Shown piece by piece: positions 1 through 8,806 of a stretch of 37,661 nt of DNA. The DNA comes from DATFPQ01 sp035264765. Its GTDB lineage: Bacteria; Actinomycetota; Actinomycetes; Actinomycetales; Angustibacteraceae. The DNA lies in the NCBI GenBank assembly GCA_035264765.1, contig DATFPQ010000120.1, positions 1 through 37,661 of the forward strand, given 5' to 3'. Position 1 is the first letter of the stretch. Each line of letters begins with the position of its first letter. The notes beneath the pieces are model-generated. The model made no database searches and was not told the DNA's origin. It saw nothing but the letters and a program-made list of their open reading frames with translations. A program made the translations under genes and the position numbers.

Positions 1-4
1 TACT

Positions 5-25
5 ACCGGGCGCTGGGCGCCCGGT
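5..25. terminator. Hairpin terminator downstream of the first GGDEF-EAL gene
   Basis: Perfect inverted repeat ACCGGGCG / CGCCCGGT (arms 5-12 and 18-25, 5-nt loop; an extra pair is possible with a 3-nt loop). It starts about 30 nt past the stop codon of the minus-strand gene ending at 58. No clear T-run is visible, as is common in high-GC actinobacteria, so termination is inferred from position and symmetry. Confidence 0.5.
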
Positions 26-57
26 GTGGACGGTGAGCAGAGCCAGCCATCACCACC

Positions 58-2379
58 TCATCGAGGCTGGGGCGCAGGGACCCTGCTCGCGATCGCGTCA
101 ATCGCCGCGGGGAGTTCGGCCGCAGGGACCGGCCGGCTGAGGTGGTCTCCCTGCGCAAGGTCGCACCCGACGTCGCATAGAGCGGCCAGGGTCTTAGCGT
201 CCTCCACGCCTTCGGCGACCAGGTCGAGGCCGAGCGCGTGTGCCAGCTGGACGGTCGATGTGACGATCGCCGTTCGCTGGGAGCTGTTCGTCATACCGGT
301 GATGAATGCACGGTCCAGCTTGAGCTCGCTGACGGGCAGATCGCTGAGGTAGGCAAGGCTGCTGTACCCGGTGCCGTAGTCGTCGATCGACAAGCGGACC
401 CCGAGCCCGCGGAGCCGAGTCAGCACGTCGACGGCTCGTTCACGATCCTGGAGAACCAGCGCCTCGGTCACCTCCAAGACCAGTGCGTCGGCAGGCAAGC
501 GGTGGTAGGTCAGCAACGCCTCCACCTGGGCGGGGAAGTCGTGGTCGATCAGCGTGGACGGGCTGACATTCACGGAGACGCTCAGCTGCAGCCCGTCGCT
601 GCGCCAGCGGTGACACTGGGGGAGCGCATCGCTGAGGACGGCAAGCGTCAGCGGTCCCATGAGGCCGGAGGACTCGGCGAGATCGACGAAGCGTCCCGGC
701 ATGAGCAGGCCGTGCGTGGGGTGCTTCCAGCGAACGAGGGCCTCCACGCCGACAACTTGGCGACGTCGCAGGTGCAGCTGCGGCTGATAGTGCAGCACGA
801 GCTGTCGCTCGGTGATCGCCTCCCGGAGTTGCTCGATGAGCTCGAGGCGGTGCCGCGCGGACCCATCGCGGGCCTCCTCGTAAACCAGGACGCCTTCGCG
901 TCTCCGCTTTGCGGCGTACATGGCCAGGTCAGCCAGCTGCAGCAGCTCGTCTGGGTCCCGACTGTGGAACGGTGTCAGCGCCACGCCGACGCTGGCGTCG
1001 ATCGTCAGCGTCATGGCCGCCAGCTGCAGCGGATCGCGCAGTTGGTCGCGCACTCGCCGACCCAGCCCCTCGGCCTCGGCCACGGACACGTCGCGCAGGA
1101 GCAGCGCGTACTCGTCTCCCCCGAGCCGAGCCAGAAGGTCATCGGTACGCAGCACGCGGCGTAGCCGCTCGCCGACCAGGCACAGCAGTTCGTCGCCGAC
1201 GTGATGACCCAGGAAGTCGTTGACCTCCTTGAAACGATCAAGGTCGACGATAAGCACGGCCGCCGATCGGTCGCTTCGCGGCCCGGCCGTGAAGTTGTGC
1301 AGCGCTTCGGCGAAGCAGCGGCGGTTGGCCAGGCCGGTGAGCTCGTCCGTACGGGCCTGGCGGCGCACGTCGGCGAGATCGCGCACCTCGCGAAAGGTCA
1401 TCGCCGTCCGGGCGATCACGGCGACTCCCGCGGCGACAGCCAGCATTTCCGCGCTTCCCGGCAACTGGCTCTGCGTCCCGTGATACAGCACCGCCAGCAC
1501 CGCAACAGCACATGCGGCGGGAACGATGAGGACGGCCACGCCGTCCGGACGCGGCCTTGCCGGCCGAGGCTCATGCAGCACCGACGTCATGGCAGCAGCC
1601 GTGAAGCAGACCCGCCCCAGCAGCCAGCCGAGATCCAGCGGCCCACCAGCAACGTACGTACCCTCGCCCAGCTCGGCGGCGTAGATCGCATCGGTCACCA
1701 CCAACGCGCCCAATCCGGCCCCCAACAGCCACAACACCAGGCCGCCGCGACGCCCGAGGATCGTCAGCGCGGCCACGACGGAGACCAGCAGGAGGAGGTC
1801 CGCGATCGGGTAGGCCACCGTCGCGGCGATGCCGGCGGCGGTGCCGGCCGCAGGCGGCACCGCCGCGCCGCGCAGGTAAGCAGCCGCCAGGGCCGCGGCG
1901 GTAAGACCGCATACCAGCCCGTCCAGCCACACGCTGGGCAGCAGCCGGTGCACCCGCGCACGAAAGAGCAGGAGCAGCGAGACGTAGACGAGAGGGTAGA
2001 ACGCCAGCCAGCCCGCGTCCGGCCATGACGGGGAAGGGATCGGCGTGACGTCCTGGTAGTGCACGTAGTAGGCGAGGCTGCCGGCCAGAGCGCAGGCCAG
2101 GCCTGCTGAAAGGAACCACCACGCCGCCCGCTCCCGCGCGTCGGCCAGACCTCGCAGAGCAAGCAGCAGGACCACGCCGCCATCGACCGCCGCGTTCAGC
2201 CAGCCATCCAGCATCGGCACGTAACCCGATCCGGACCGGGCCCCCGGCAGTAGAGAGCCACCGTAGACAGTTGCGAGGACCAGAACTGCCACGCCTACGG
2301 CCACGACCCAGCGCTTGCTGATCCCGGGCTCCAAGGCGGCCTCCCCCTGTGACGGCTTCTCCGAGCTTGCCGACGACAT
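58..2379 (-). CDS. Membrane-anchored GGDEF-EAL protein (c-di-GMP synthesis/hydrolysis)
   Basis: About 773 residues. The N-terminal ~335 residues hold roughly ten hydrophobic segments, an integral membrane sensor region I cannot assign to a named family. A GGDEF domain follows (starts near DELTGLANRR) with active-site GGDEY near residue 420. An RTDD sequence five residues before it is an intact allosteric I-site (RxxD). The EAL domain begins at VEALVRWKHP near residue 545 and keeps the EVTEAL and DDYGTGYSSL motifs, so both cyclase and phosphodiesterase centres look intact. Such hybrids make or degrade cyclic di-GMP at the inner face of the membrane, and the net activity cannot be read from sequence. 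The ATG at 2379 is chosen; an in-frame GTG at 2397 is equally possible and neither has a strong ribosome site. A hairpin follows the stop. Confidence 0.93.
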   Translation of the reverse strand: MSSASSEKPSQGEAALEPGISKRWVVAVGVAVLVLATVYGGSLLPGARSGSGYVPMLDGWLNAAVDGGVVLLLALRGLADARERAAWWFLSAGLACALAGSLAYYVHYQDVTPIPSPSWPDAGWLAFYPLVYVSLLLLFRARVHRLLPSVWLDGLVCGLTAAALAAAYLRGAAVPPAAGTAAGIAATVAYPIADLLLLVSVVAALTILGRRGGLVLWLLGAGLGALVVTDAIYAAELGEGTYVAGGPLDLGWLLGRVCFTAAAMTSVLHEPRPARPRPDGVAVLIVPAACAVAVLAVLYHGTQSQLPGSAEMLAVAAGVAVIARTAMTFREVRDLADVRRQARTDELTGLANRRCFAEALHNFTAGPRSDRSAAVLIVDLDRFKEVNDFLGHHVGDELLCLVGERLRRVLRTDDLLARLGGDEYALLLRDVSVAEAEGLGRRVRDQLRDPLQLAAMTLTIDASVGVALTPFHSRDPDELLQLADLAMYAAKRRREGVLVYEEARDGSARHRLELIEQLREAITERQLVLHYQPQLHLRRRQVVGVEALVRWKHPTHGLLMPGRFVDLAESSGLMGPLTLAVLSDALPQCHRWRSDGLQLSVSVNVSPSTLIDHDFPAQVEALLTYHRLPADALVLEVTEALVLQDRERAVDVLTRLRGLGVRLSIDDYGTGYSSLAYLSDLPVSELKLDRAFITGMTNSSQRTAIVTSTVQLAHALGLDLVAEGVEDAKTLAALCDVGCDLAQGDHLSRPVPAAELPAAIDAIASRVPAPQPR

Positions 2380-2544
2380 AGAAACCGACTTAACCACCGA
2401 CCTGGCAGCGCGTCGGCAGGAGGATCCAGCAGGCCGTCACGTCCGGGCGGAGGGACGGCGCCCTCGAAGGGGCGATGACACACACAGAAACTCGACCTAC
2501 ACCCGCGCGGGGCGCAGGGTCTGGACCGTCAGCAGGACCGATCG

Positions 2545-3312
2545 CTACGGCCTTCGTACTTCGAGCGAGCTCGAAGCCGAGTAGGCCGTCGCTGTGACGT
2601 CCAGGTCGGCGAACGCCCGGCGGAGCAGGTCGAGGGTCGTACCGACGTCGCCGACCTCGGCTCCGACGGTGCCGGCCCCGTAGAGCTCGAGCGTCGCGGA
2701 CAGCTCCAGCAGCTTGGCGTGGAGGTCCTGCACCTGGGCCAGGCCCTCCTGGAGCGCGGCCATCAGGCGGTCCCGCCGGTCGTACATCCGGGCCAGCGAG
2801 TCGGCTGCGGCCGCGGACGGCGGCAGCCCCTGCCCGACCTCGTACGCCCGGTCCAGCGCCGTGTCGAGCGCGTCGACCGCTCGCGCGACCCGGACGGCGA
2901 CGTCGCGGGCCCCGCCGGCGGCGACGTACGCCTCGACGGCTGGGTCGGTGAGCGCGTCCGGAAGCCCGGCCGAGTGCCGGAACTTGGCCAGGTCCGCCAC
3001 GTACCGGTCGAACGCCCGCACGAGCGCCGCCTGCTCGGTGCCGCGCCGCAGCGCCGGTGGCCGACGGACCTGGCCGGTCTGGCCCGAGATCGCGGTCGAG
3101 CCCGACGCCCCGGTCGGGCGGAGCATCCCGGCGACGGCGCCGGCAAGGATGGCCATCGCGGCCGTGACGACCAGCGCCTGGGCGACCGGCGTCCCGAGCA
3201 GCCACGGCACCCCGCCACCGCCGAACAGGCAGGTCAGCAGCACCCACTTGCTCGTCACCGCTGTCAGCGTCCGTTCGGTGCGCCGGCGGTGCACCCGTCC
3301 TGAGGTGTTCAT
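2545..3312 (-). CDS. Hypothetical protein with two N-terminal membrane segments
   Basis: About 255 residues, not recognised. After a basic N-terminus come two adjacent hydrophobic stretches (from SKWVLLTCLFGG and from AQALVVTAAMAILAG) that look like a membrane hairpin. The remaining ~190 residues are soluble, alanine-rich and probably helical, with a charged heptad-like character near MYDRRDRLMAALQEG. The reading frame stays open far upstream into the opposite-strand kinase gene, but that extension has the composition of an antisense shadow, so I place the start at the ATG at 3312. It is divergent from the kinase gene at 3580. Function unknown. Confidence 0.6.
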   Translation of the reverse strand: MNTSGRVHRRRTERTLTAVTSKWVLLTCLFGGGGVPWLLGTPVAQALVVTAAMAILAGAVAGMLRPTGASGSTAISGQTGQVRRPPALRRGTEQAALVRAFDRYVADLAKFRHSAGLPDALTDPAVEAYVAAGGARDVAVRVARAVDALDTALDRAYEVGQGLPPSAAAADSLARMYDRRDRLMAALQEGLAQVQDLHAKLLELSATLELYGAGTVGAEVGDVGTTLDLLRRAFADLDVTATAYSASSSLEVRRP

Positions 3313-3499
3313 CGGGCCTGCCCTCGCCGCGTCCGAAGTTGGAGACGAACCCAGTGAAGCCCCGCTGACTGCACTTGGGAAGGTCGCGGGGTCACGGAAG
3401 GTGCTCCAGATCGGCGAGGACGCCGGCCGTGGCGCCCAGGAAGCGCACCCAGCCGCCTCGTCGCTGGTTCTTGTGCGCGCGTGCCAGCGATCAAACGAG

Positions 3500-3528
3500 T
3501 TGGTCCGCGTGCGCCCAGGGCCCATACT
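3500..3528 (+). promoter_or_regulatory. Sigma70-like promoter candidate for the APH-like gene
   Basis: TTGGTC (3500-3505), a 17-nt spacer and CATACT (3523-3528) lie about 50 nt upstream of the ATG at 3580 in the divergent intergenic region. Spacing is ideal but both hexamers deviate from consensus. Confidence 0.4.
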
Positions 3529-3579
3529 CCATCGGCTGGTCGAGATCGACTCGTCGACGACAGAGGTAGTGCGCCGCGG

Positions 3580-4464
3580 ATGAAGATGCACGACGACGAG
3601 GTCCACATCGACGTCGAGCTGGTCCGACGGTTGGTGGCCACTCAGTTCGCTGAGCTGGCCCACCTCCCGGTCACGCCGGTGAGCTCGACGGGGACGGTGA
3701 ACGCGATCTACCGGCTTGGCGACCATCTGTGTGCACGACTGCCCCGGGTCCACCACTGGGCAACGGACCTGGACAACGAGCTCCAGTGGCTGCCCCAGCT
3801 CGCCCGGCAGCTGTCCCTGCGGGTCCCTGAGCCGTGGGGACGGGGGCGACCTGGCCTCGGATACCCGTTCTCCTGGGCGGTCTACCGGTGGATCGACGGT
3901 CGGCCGTACGCGGACGCCCTCGTCCACGACGAACGTCGAGCGGCTGCGGACCTGGCGCGCTTCGTCACCGAGCTGCGTCAGATCCGTCCCGTTCCAGCTG
4001 CGCCCGCTACCGGGCGCAAGCCGCTGCGCGAGCTCGACGACATCACCCGGGCGGCGATCGAGTCGGCCCGGGCGGTACTGGACGGGCACGCGGTCACCGC
4101 CGCTTGGGACAGCGCACTGCGAGCGCCGGCCTGGCAAGGCACGCCGGTATGGATACACACCGACCTCCTGAGGCCCAACCTGCTCGTCCACCGGGGACGC
4201 CTCCACGCCGTCATCGACTTCGGCGCTGTCGGAGTCGGTGACCCGGCTGCGGACGTCATCGCCGCCTGGACCGTGTTCGGCCCTACCGGCCGGGCAACGT
4301 TTCGGCGGGCTCTCGACGTCGACGACGGCACCTGGAGCCGAGCCCGTGGCTTCGCACTTCACCAGGCGATCTTGATCATCCCGTACTACGCCGAGACGAA
4401 CCCGGAGTTCGTGGCTCTGGCGACACGCACCATCGCGGAGATCCTCACCGACGGCCCCGCGTGA
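3580..4464 (+). CDS. Aminoglycoside phosphotransferase (APH)-family kinase
   Basis: 294 residues. The C-terminal half holds the catalytic signature of the APH/choline-kinase fold: HTDLLRPN (Brenner-type HxDxxxxN, catalytic Asp) followed by AVIDFGAVGVGDPAADVIA (metal-binding DFG-like Asp). The N-terminal lobe includes SSTGTVNAIYRLGDHLCARLP, where the nucleotide-binding lobe of this family is expected. The family transfers phosphate from ATP to small-molecule hydroxyls; members annotated this way in soil actinobacteria are often metabolic kinases rather than resistance enzymes. The substrate is unknown and nothing nearby identifies it. The ATG at 3580 fits the start of similarity, and the frame open upstream to 3481 is probably non-coding. 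It ends convergently with the GtrA-like gene. Confidence 0.85.
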   Translation: MKMHDDEVHIDVELVRRLVATQFAELAHLPVTPVSSTGTVNAIYRLGDHLCARLPRVHHWATDLDNELQWLPQLARQLSLRVPEPWGRGRPGLGYPFSWAVYRWIDGRPYADALVHDERRAAADLARFVTELRQIRPVPAAPATGRKPLRELDDITRAAIESARAVLDGHAVTAAWDSALRAPAWQGTPVWIHTDLLRPNLLVHRGRLHAVIDFGAVGVGDPAADVIAAWTVFGPTGRATFRRALDVDDGTWSRARGFALHQAILIIPYYAETNPEFVALATRTIAEILTDGPA

Positions 4465-4525
4465 TCCGTGTGATGCATCGCGGAGAGCGGCAGCTGGACC
4501 GACGACCGCCAGGTTGACCGTTCCG

Positions 4526-5014
4526 CTACAGCCCGCGGGTCCGCGTTGGCTGCACCGGAATGCGGCGCGCGAAGACCCAGAACCGCAGCAGCGCGAAGTG
4601 GGCCAGCCCGGCGACGGTGTTCGCCACGAGCAGCACGGCGAGACGGACCGACGTAACAGTGCCCGACTCCAGTCCAGCCAGGGCCACGCTGGTCAGGACC
4701 AGACTGACGGCGAAGGCGACGAGGCCCTGAGCGTGATGGCGCGCGGCGTCCCGGCGGCCGCTGAGCCCGAACCCGAACCGGCGGTTGCCGATGGTGTTCG
4801 CATCCGCGGTGAGCAGCAGAGCTGCGGCATTCGCGACCTGGCTCCCCGCGACCGGCTGGAGCCCCGCGTACAGGAGCAGGTAGGCGAGGGTCGTGACCGC
4901 CCCGACGACGACGAAGACCACGAGCTGGCGACGGGTCGAGGAGCGGCCGGCGGGCCGGGGAAGGGCGTGTGCGGGACGGGTCAGGTCGGACGTCGGCACC
5001 GGGATCGCGGTCAC
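4526..5014 (-). CDS. GtrA-like family membrane protein
   Basis: About 162 residues with four predicted transmembrane helices. The pattern is typical of GtrA/DPMS-like proteins: RRQLVVFVVVGAVTTLAYLLLY in helix 1, ANAAALLLTADANTIGNRRFGF around the conserved Asn/Arg loop after helix 2, and a final helix ending LLRFWVFAR. GtrA-like proteins are thought to help move polyprenyl-linked sugars across the membrane or to accompany glycosyltransferases of surface polysaccharides. No glycosyltransferase is adjacent here, so the partner is unknown. The start is a GTG at 5014 without a strong Shine-Dalgarno; a start some residues further in is possible. Confidence 0.85.
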   Translation of the reverse strand: MTAIPVPTSDLTRPAHALPRPAGRSSTRRQLVVFVVVGAVTTLAYLLLYAGLQPVAGSQVANAAALLLTADANTIGNRRFGFGLSGRRDAARHHAQGLVAFAVSLVLTSVALAGLESGTVTSVRLAVLLVANTVAGLAHFALLRFWVFARRIPVQPTRTRGL

Positions 5015-5100
5015 GACGTCAGCGTTCCGGGCCTCCCGTGGTGCCGCCGATGATTTCCCTGTGCGGTGGCTGTGTGCCTGCTTGTTCTAGGGGTGGCTCG

Positions 5101-5985
5101 TCAGTGGGTGTCCGGCGTCAGCCTGTAGACCCTTCGGGCGTTGTCGCCGAGGACGGCGGCGCGCTCGGTGTCGGACAGGCCCGAGAGGAGCTCGTCGGAC
5201 GCCTGCACCCAGGCCGCATACGACGTCGCAAGCAGGCAGACCGGCCAGTCCGAGCCCCACAGCAGCCGCTGCGGGCCGAAAGCGTCCAGTGCGACCTCCA
5301 CCGCGGGCCGGAGGGCGTCGACCGACCAGCGGTCCCAGTCCGCCTCGGTGACCAGTCCGGACAGCTTGGCGTGGACGTTCGGCGACGTGGCCAGCTCGCG
5401 CAGCAGCGCCGCCCACGTCTCCAGGCCGCCGGTCGACAGTGGAGGCTTGGCAAGGTGGTCCAGCACGAAGGTTGCCGTCGGTAGGTCCCGAACGGTCCGC
5501 ACCGCTGCCGGCAGCTGGTGCGGGAAGACCAGGATGTCGTAGGGCAGGCCCGAGCGGGCCACGGCCTGAAGACCTGCGCGGACGTCGGGGCGGTCGAGCC
5601 AGGCCGGGTCCGGCTCGGCCTCGACGACGTGCCGCACGCCGACCAGACGATCGCCGCCGGGCAGCGCGCGCAGCCGGGCGATGGCGTCCTCGACGTCCGC
5701 CTGGGTGAGGTCCACCCAGCCGACGACACCAGCGACCAACGGGTCCTGGTCGGCCAGGCGCAGCAGCGCCGGGGTCTCCTCGGCGACGGCGACGGTCTGC
5801 ACCACGACCGTCTGCACGACACCGGCCTCCACCGCCGTGGCGCGGAGCTCCTCGATGTCGAAGGAGCGCGCGATGGCCGACTGCCGCACGGGGTCGATCC
5901 AGGGCTGCGGCAGGGTCGCGAGGTCCCACACGTGATGGTGGGCATCGACACGCGAGCCGGTCACGTTCAAGTCCCCATGTGCCAT
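5101..5985 (-). CDS. Amidohydrolase, L-fuconolactonase-like (COG3618 type)
   Basis: About 294 residues. Metal-dependent hydrolase of the TIM-barrel amidohydrolase superfamily: VDAHHHVWD at the N-terminus supplies the first metal ligands, FVLDHLAKP a central His, and WGSDWPV near residue 250 the conserved Asp. Sugar-lactone hydrolases of this group open L-fucono-, L-rhamnono- or galactono-lactones. Lying in one operon with a FucU mutarotase and divergent from an alpha-L-fucosidase, it most likely hydrolyses L-fuconolactone to L-fuconate (inference from context). The ATG at 5985 is preferred over an upstream in-frame ATG at 6024 because AGGAAAG sits at proper spacing before it. A 117-nt gap separates it from fucU, so an internal promoter is possible. 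Confidence 0.85.
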   Translation of the reverse strand: MAHGDLNVTGSRVDAHHHVWDLATLPQPWIDPVRQSAIARSFDIEELRATAVEAGVVQTVVVQTVAVAEETPALLRLADQDPLVAGVVGWVDLTQADVEDAIARLRALPGGDRLVGVRHVVEAEPDPAWLDRPDVRAGLQAVARSGLPYDILVFPHQLPAAVRTVRDLPTATFVLDHLAKPPLSTGGLETWAALLRELATSPNVHAKLSGLVTEADWDRWSVDALRPAVEVALDAFGPQRLLWGSDWPVCLLATSYAAWVQASDELLSGLSDTERAAVLGDNARRVYRLTPDTH

Positions 5986-6102
5986 GGCCACGGCCTTTCC
6001 TCGGACCTCGAGAGAACCATGCACAGCCTGCCGCGGATCGCCTGGTTCGACGTCGTGGACGTCGGGCTCCCACGTCGCAGACCGCCGACGGCGAGATCGG
6101 CG

Positions 6103-6516
6103 CTACGGCAGCCCGACGGTGAGCAGCAGGTTGGCGCACAGCCGCTCGTCGCCGGTCATGACGGCCACCGCGACGTCAGGGGCGCGCGTCGCGTCGTAGA
6201 AGGTGAACCGCTCGACCAGCTGGAAGGGGACGTCGGGGCCGAGGATGTCGCGGTAGTCCGCGTGAGCGGCGACGGGCGAGCCGTCCGGGGACTGCATGAG
6301 CGCCGCGGCCTCGACGGCGATGGTCTCGGTGAGCGGCTGCAGGACGTCGCTCACGGTCAGCAGGCCCCGCCGCAGGTTGAGGTACACCACCTGCGCTGCC
6401 TGGTTGACGGCGGTGGAGATCGGGAAGTTGCCGTCCGCGAGCAGGATGCGGGCCCCGTGTCCCGCGGCGGCCACGGCGCTCAGGAGCGGGGGGTGTTGCA
6501 GGGTCTGCTTCAGCAC
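6103..6516 (-). CDS. fucU: RbsD/FucU-family mutarotase, probably L-fucose mutarotase
   Basis: 137 residues, the full length of the family. The N-terminus LLSAVAAAGHGARILLADGNFP matches the RbsD/FucU signature, including the catalytic His in the GHG motif and the conserved Asp/Asn of ADGNFP. These proteins interconvert alpha and beta anomers of fucose or ribose. The fucosidase and lactonase context favours L-fucose, feeding the correct anomer to a dehydrogenase. It starts with GTG at 6516, preceded by GGAAGGA, and the start overlaps the LacI stop by 7 nt (GTGCTGA), implying translational coupling. Confidence 0.88.
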   Translation of the reverse strand: MLKQTLQHPPLLSAVAAAGHGARILLADGNFPISTAVNQAAQVVYLNLRRGLLTVSDVLQPLTETIAVEAAALMQSPDGSPVAAHADYRDILGPDVPFQLVERFTFYDATRAPDVAVAVMTGDERLCANLLLTVGLP

Positions 6517-7559
6517 GGTTGTCCTTCCAGCGGAACGGGGTGGGCACTGTGACGGGGACTGGCGACCGACTCACCGGGAACGAGCTTGCCGGGAAGGACG
6601 ACGGTCTGGGGCGGCAGGGGAGGGCGACCGTCGCGGCCGCCGAAGCGGGCGTTGACCAAGGTCGCGGCGGCGGCGGCGATGTCCCGTACGGGCTGGACGA
6701 GCATCGACAGCCGCGGCTTGGACGCCCGCGCCAGCTCCAGGCTGTCGAAACCGACGAAGGAGAGGTCAGCCGGGACGCTCACGCCGGACTCGTTGACGGC
6801 GATGAGCGCGCCGACGGTGAGCTCGTAGTTGGCGCAGTAGACCGCGGTCGGGGGGTTCTCCGCGGCCAGTAGCCGTTGCATCCCGCGGTACCCCGCCTCG
6901 ACGGTCAGCGGTCCGGTGACGGTCATGTGCCGTGGCATTCGCCGACGGGCGCGGCGCATGGCGGCACGGAACCCGGACCGGCGTTGCTGCATCGTCCAGA
7001 CGTCGTTCGTCCCGCAGATCAGTGCGATGTCGTGGTGTCCGTGTTGCACCAGGTGGTCGACGACGTCAGCCGAGGCGCGTGCGTTGTCCAGGACGACGGC
7101 GTCGCACTCGAGGCCGTCGATCATCCGGTCGACGACCACGAGCGGCAGCCCTCGCCCCGCGGCGTCGGCCAGGGCGGACGCGTCGTGTGCGGACGGTACG
7201 GCGATGATCCCGTCGACCCGACGGCCGATCAGGAAGTCCACGGCGTCGCCGCCGCTGCCGCCCTGACGGCTCGAGCAGACGACCACACCCACGCCGCTGT
7301 CGCGAAGGGCAGCCTCGACGCCGACAATGATGTTCAGGTGAAAGTCGTTGTTGAGCTCAGGGAGCAGGACCCCCACAGTCTGCGACCGACCGCTGCGCAG
7401 GCTGCGGGCGAACTCGTTGACCCGGAAGCCGAGATCGTTGGCCGCGCTCTCGATGGCCACGCGGTTGTGCTCCAGCACCGTGCCGCCGTTGTAGTACTTG
7501 GAGATCGTTGCCAGGGATAGCCCGGTGATGCGTTGAATGTCCTTGTAGGTGGCTGCCAT
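6510..7559 (-). CDS. LacI-family transcriptional regulator of the fucose module
   Basis: About 349 residues, normal for LacI/GalR regulators. The N-terminal helix-turn-helix reads TYKDIQRITGLSLATISKYY, followed by a hinge helix near FARSLRSGRSQTVGVLLPE and a periplasmic-binding-protein-like sugar domain (DGIIAVPS, VVVDRM, FVGFDSLELA). It lies 31 nt downstream of the aldo/keto reductase and is coupled to fucU, so it is probably autoregulated. Its likely targets are the GAAACG palindromes at 8681-8693 and 8807-8822 in the divergent promoter region, with L-fucose or a derivative as inducer (inference). The ATG at 7559 starts the HTH; the longer upstream frame is not needed. Confidence 0.92.
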   Translation of the reverse strand: MAATYKDIQRITGLSLATISKYYNGGTVLEHNRVAIESAANDLGFRVNEFARSLRSGRSQTVGVLLPELNNDFHLNIIVGVEAALRDSGVGVVVCSSRQGGSGGDAVDFLIGRRVDGIIAVPSAHDASALADAAGRGLPLVVVDRMIDGLECDAVVLDNARASADVVDHLVQHGHHDIALICGTNDVWTMQQRRSGFRAAMRRARRRMPRHMTVTGPLTVEAGYRGMQRLLAAENPPTAVYCANYELTVGALIAVNESGVSVPADLSFVGFDSLELARASKPRLSMLVQPVRDIAAAAATLVNARFGGRDGRPPLPPQTVVLPGKLVPGESVASPRHSAHPVPLEGQPC

Positions 7560-7590
7560 CAGCCGAGTCCCGCAGTCGCGGCCACGGCGG

Positions 7591-8641
7591 TCATCGCGCG
7601 TAGCCGGTCCACCCCGGGATGGTCCCGTCAACGTCCCAGAGGTCGAGCCAGGACTGCGAGCCGGGCCACAGGAAGACCTGTCCCTTGATCAGCCGGTTGT
7701 TCCGCTCGACGCCCCGCATGGCCTCGATCTCCGCGGGGGTGAGGGGATCGGCGACCACGGCCCGCAGATTCGCCAGGTACTGCTCGCGTTTGACCGAGAA
7801 CGGGATGGGCACCTGGCCGCGGGCGACTGCCCACTTGAGGCACACCAACGCGGGATGGATGCCGTGCGCAGCCGCGATCTCGCGGACGGCCTCCTGCTCG
7901 GTGTCGACGATGTCGTCGGGGGTGCGGTCGCGCTCAGGGCGCGACGGAGACCCCAGCGGGGAGTAGCCGACGGGCTGGACTCCGTGGTCCAGACAGAACC
8001 TGAACAGCTCCCCCTGCTGGAAGCAGGGATGCAGCTCCATCTCGTTCAGCGCGGGCTGGATCCGTGCATCGCGCAGGATCAGCTCCAGCTTCGGGATGGT
8101 GACGTTCGACGTCCCGAGGTGCCGAACCAGCCCCTCGTCCACCAGGGACTCCAACGCCGACCAGGTCTGCATAAACTCCTCATGCAGATACGGGCGCGAC
8201 TGCAGATGCCGGTCGTCAGCGGCAGCGCCGGGCGCATGGTGGTTGGGAAACGGCCAGTGCACGAAGCAGGCGTCCAGATGGTGGACGCGCAGGTCCGACA
8301 ACGACGTCTTGACCGACTTCACGACGTCCGCGGGAGCGTGCATGTCGTTCCACAACTTTGACATGTCGAACACATCGTCGCGGCGCAGGCCGCCGGCAAC
8401 CGCCTCCGCGAGAACGTCTCCGACCGCGGCTTCGTTGCCGTACACGGCGGCGCAGTCGATGAGCCGGTAGCCGACCCGCAGGGCGCCGGCGACGGCCGCC
8501 GACACCTCCGCCGGGGCCGTAGCGGTCCGAGCCGAAGGTACCCATGCCGATCCCTGGGATGTGGGCACCGCTCGGGAGGCGACGGGTAGGCACTGACGCG
8601 GGGTCGACCGCGTCGGACGCCATCTGGAAAGTGCCGGGCAT
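7591..8641 (-). pseudogene. Aldo/keto reductase interrupted by a +1 frameshift near 8511-8516
   Basis: The sequence encodes a whole aldo/keto reductase, but in two frames. From the ATG at 8641 (GGAG at good spacing; an ATG at 8647 is also present) the first frame reads RRLPSGAHIPGIGMGTFGSD then RYGP, the conserved beta1 and loop. It then runs out of homology, while the other frame continues at once with AEVSAAVAGALRVGYRLIDC. Dropping one base in the CCCCGG run gives RYGPAEVSAAV and a protein of about 349 residues. All four catalytic residues are downstream: Asp (LIDC), Tyr (VYGNE), Lys (SKLWN) and His (FVHWPF). In this operon it would be the candidate L-fucose dehydrogenase or a lactaldehyde-handling reductase (inference). 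It is a genuine pseudogene or a homopolymer sequencing error. An alternative start in the second frame (GTG 8568) would lose strand beta1. Confidence 0.8.
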
Positions 8642-8680
8642 CAGCATGTCTCCAGGGTGTGTGGGACTGCGAGCGGAAGA

Positions 8681-8693
8681 AAACGAATCGTTT
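8681..8693. promoter_or_regulatory. Putative LacI-family operator controlling the AKR-lacI-fucU operon
   Basis: AAACGAATCGTTT is a 13-bp palindrome around a central base; on the minus strand it continues as GCGAAACGATTCGTTTTC. It begins 10 nt past the -10 box of the minus-strand promoter, where a repressor would block transcription. It shares the GAAACG half-site with the perfect palindrome at 8807-8822. Confidence 0.65.
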
Positions 8694-8703
8694 CGCCTTG
8701 ATG

Positions 8704-8732
8704 AGGCTACGACTGCCCCTGGTGGACGTCAA
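8704..8732 (-). promoter_or_regulatory. Sigma70-like promoter of the AKR-lacI-fucU-amidohydrolase operon
   Basis: Reading the minus strand: -35 TTGACG (8732-8727), a 17-nt spacer and -10 TAGCCT (8709-8704). Expected transcription start is near 8697, giving a leader of about 55 nt to the ATG at 8641. The putative operator at 8681-8693 lies just downstream. Confidence 0.6.
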
Positions 8733-8767
8733 CGGGCGGCCACGTCTCCATCCGTGCCAGCAGACGG

Positions 8768-8796
8768 TTGACACCCCTGTGAGCCCGACGTACGGT
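8768..8796 (+). promoter_or_regulatory. Sigma70-like promoter of the alpha-L-fucosidase gene
   Basis: -35 TTGACA (8768-8773), a 17-nt spacer and -10 TACGGT (8791-8796), a strong match to consensus. Expected start near 8803 gives a leader of about 70 nt to the TTG at 8871. The perfect palindrome at 8807-8822 lies just past the predicted start. Confidence 0.7.
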
Positions 8797-8806
8797 CTGA
8801 CGCTCA

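Noticed and set aside
3313..4362. Upstream continuation of the two-TM protein frame into the kinase gene
   Set aside because: This part is antisense to the APH-like kinase and has shadow-like composition; the start is set at 3312.
3580..4464. Calling the APH-like gene an antibiotic-resistance determinant
   Set aside because: Only the fold-level kinase motifs are visible; many actinobacterial members act on other small molecules and no resistance context is present.
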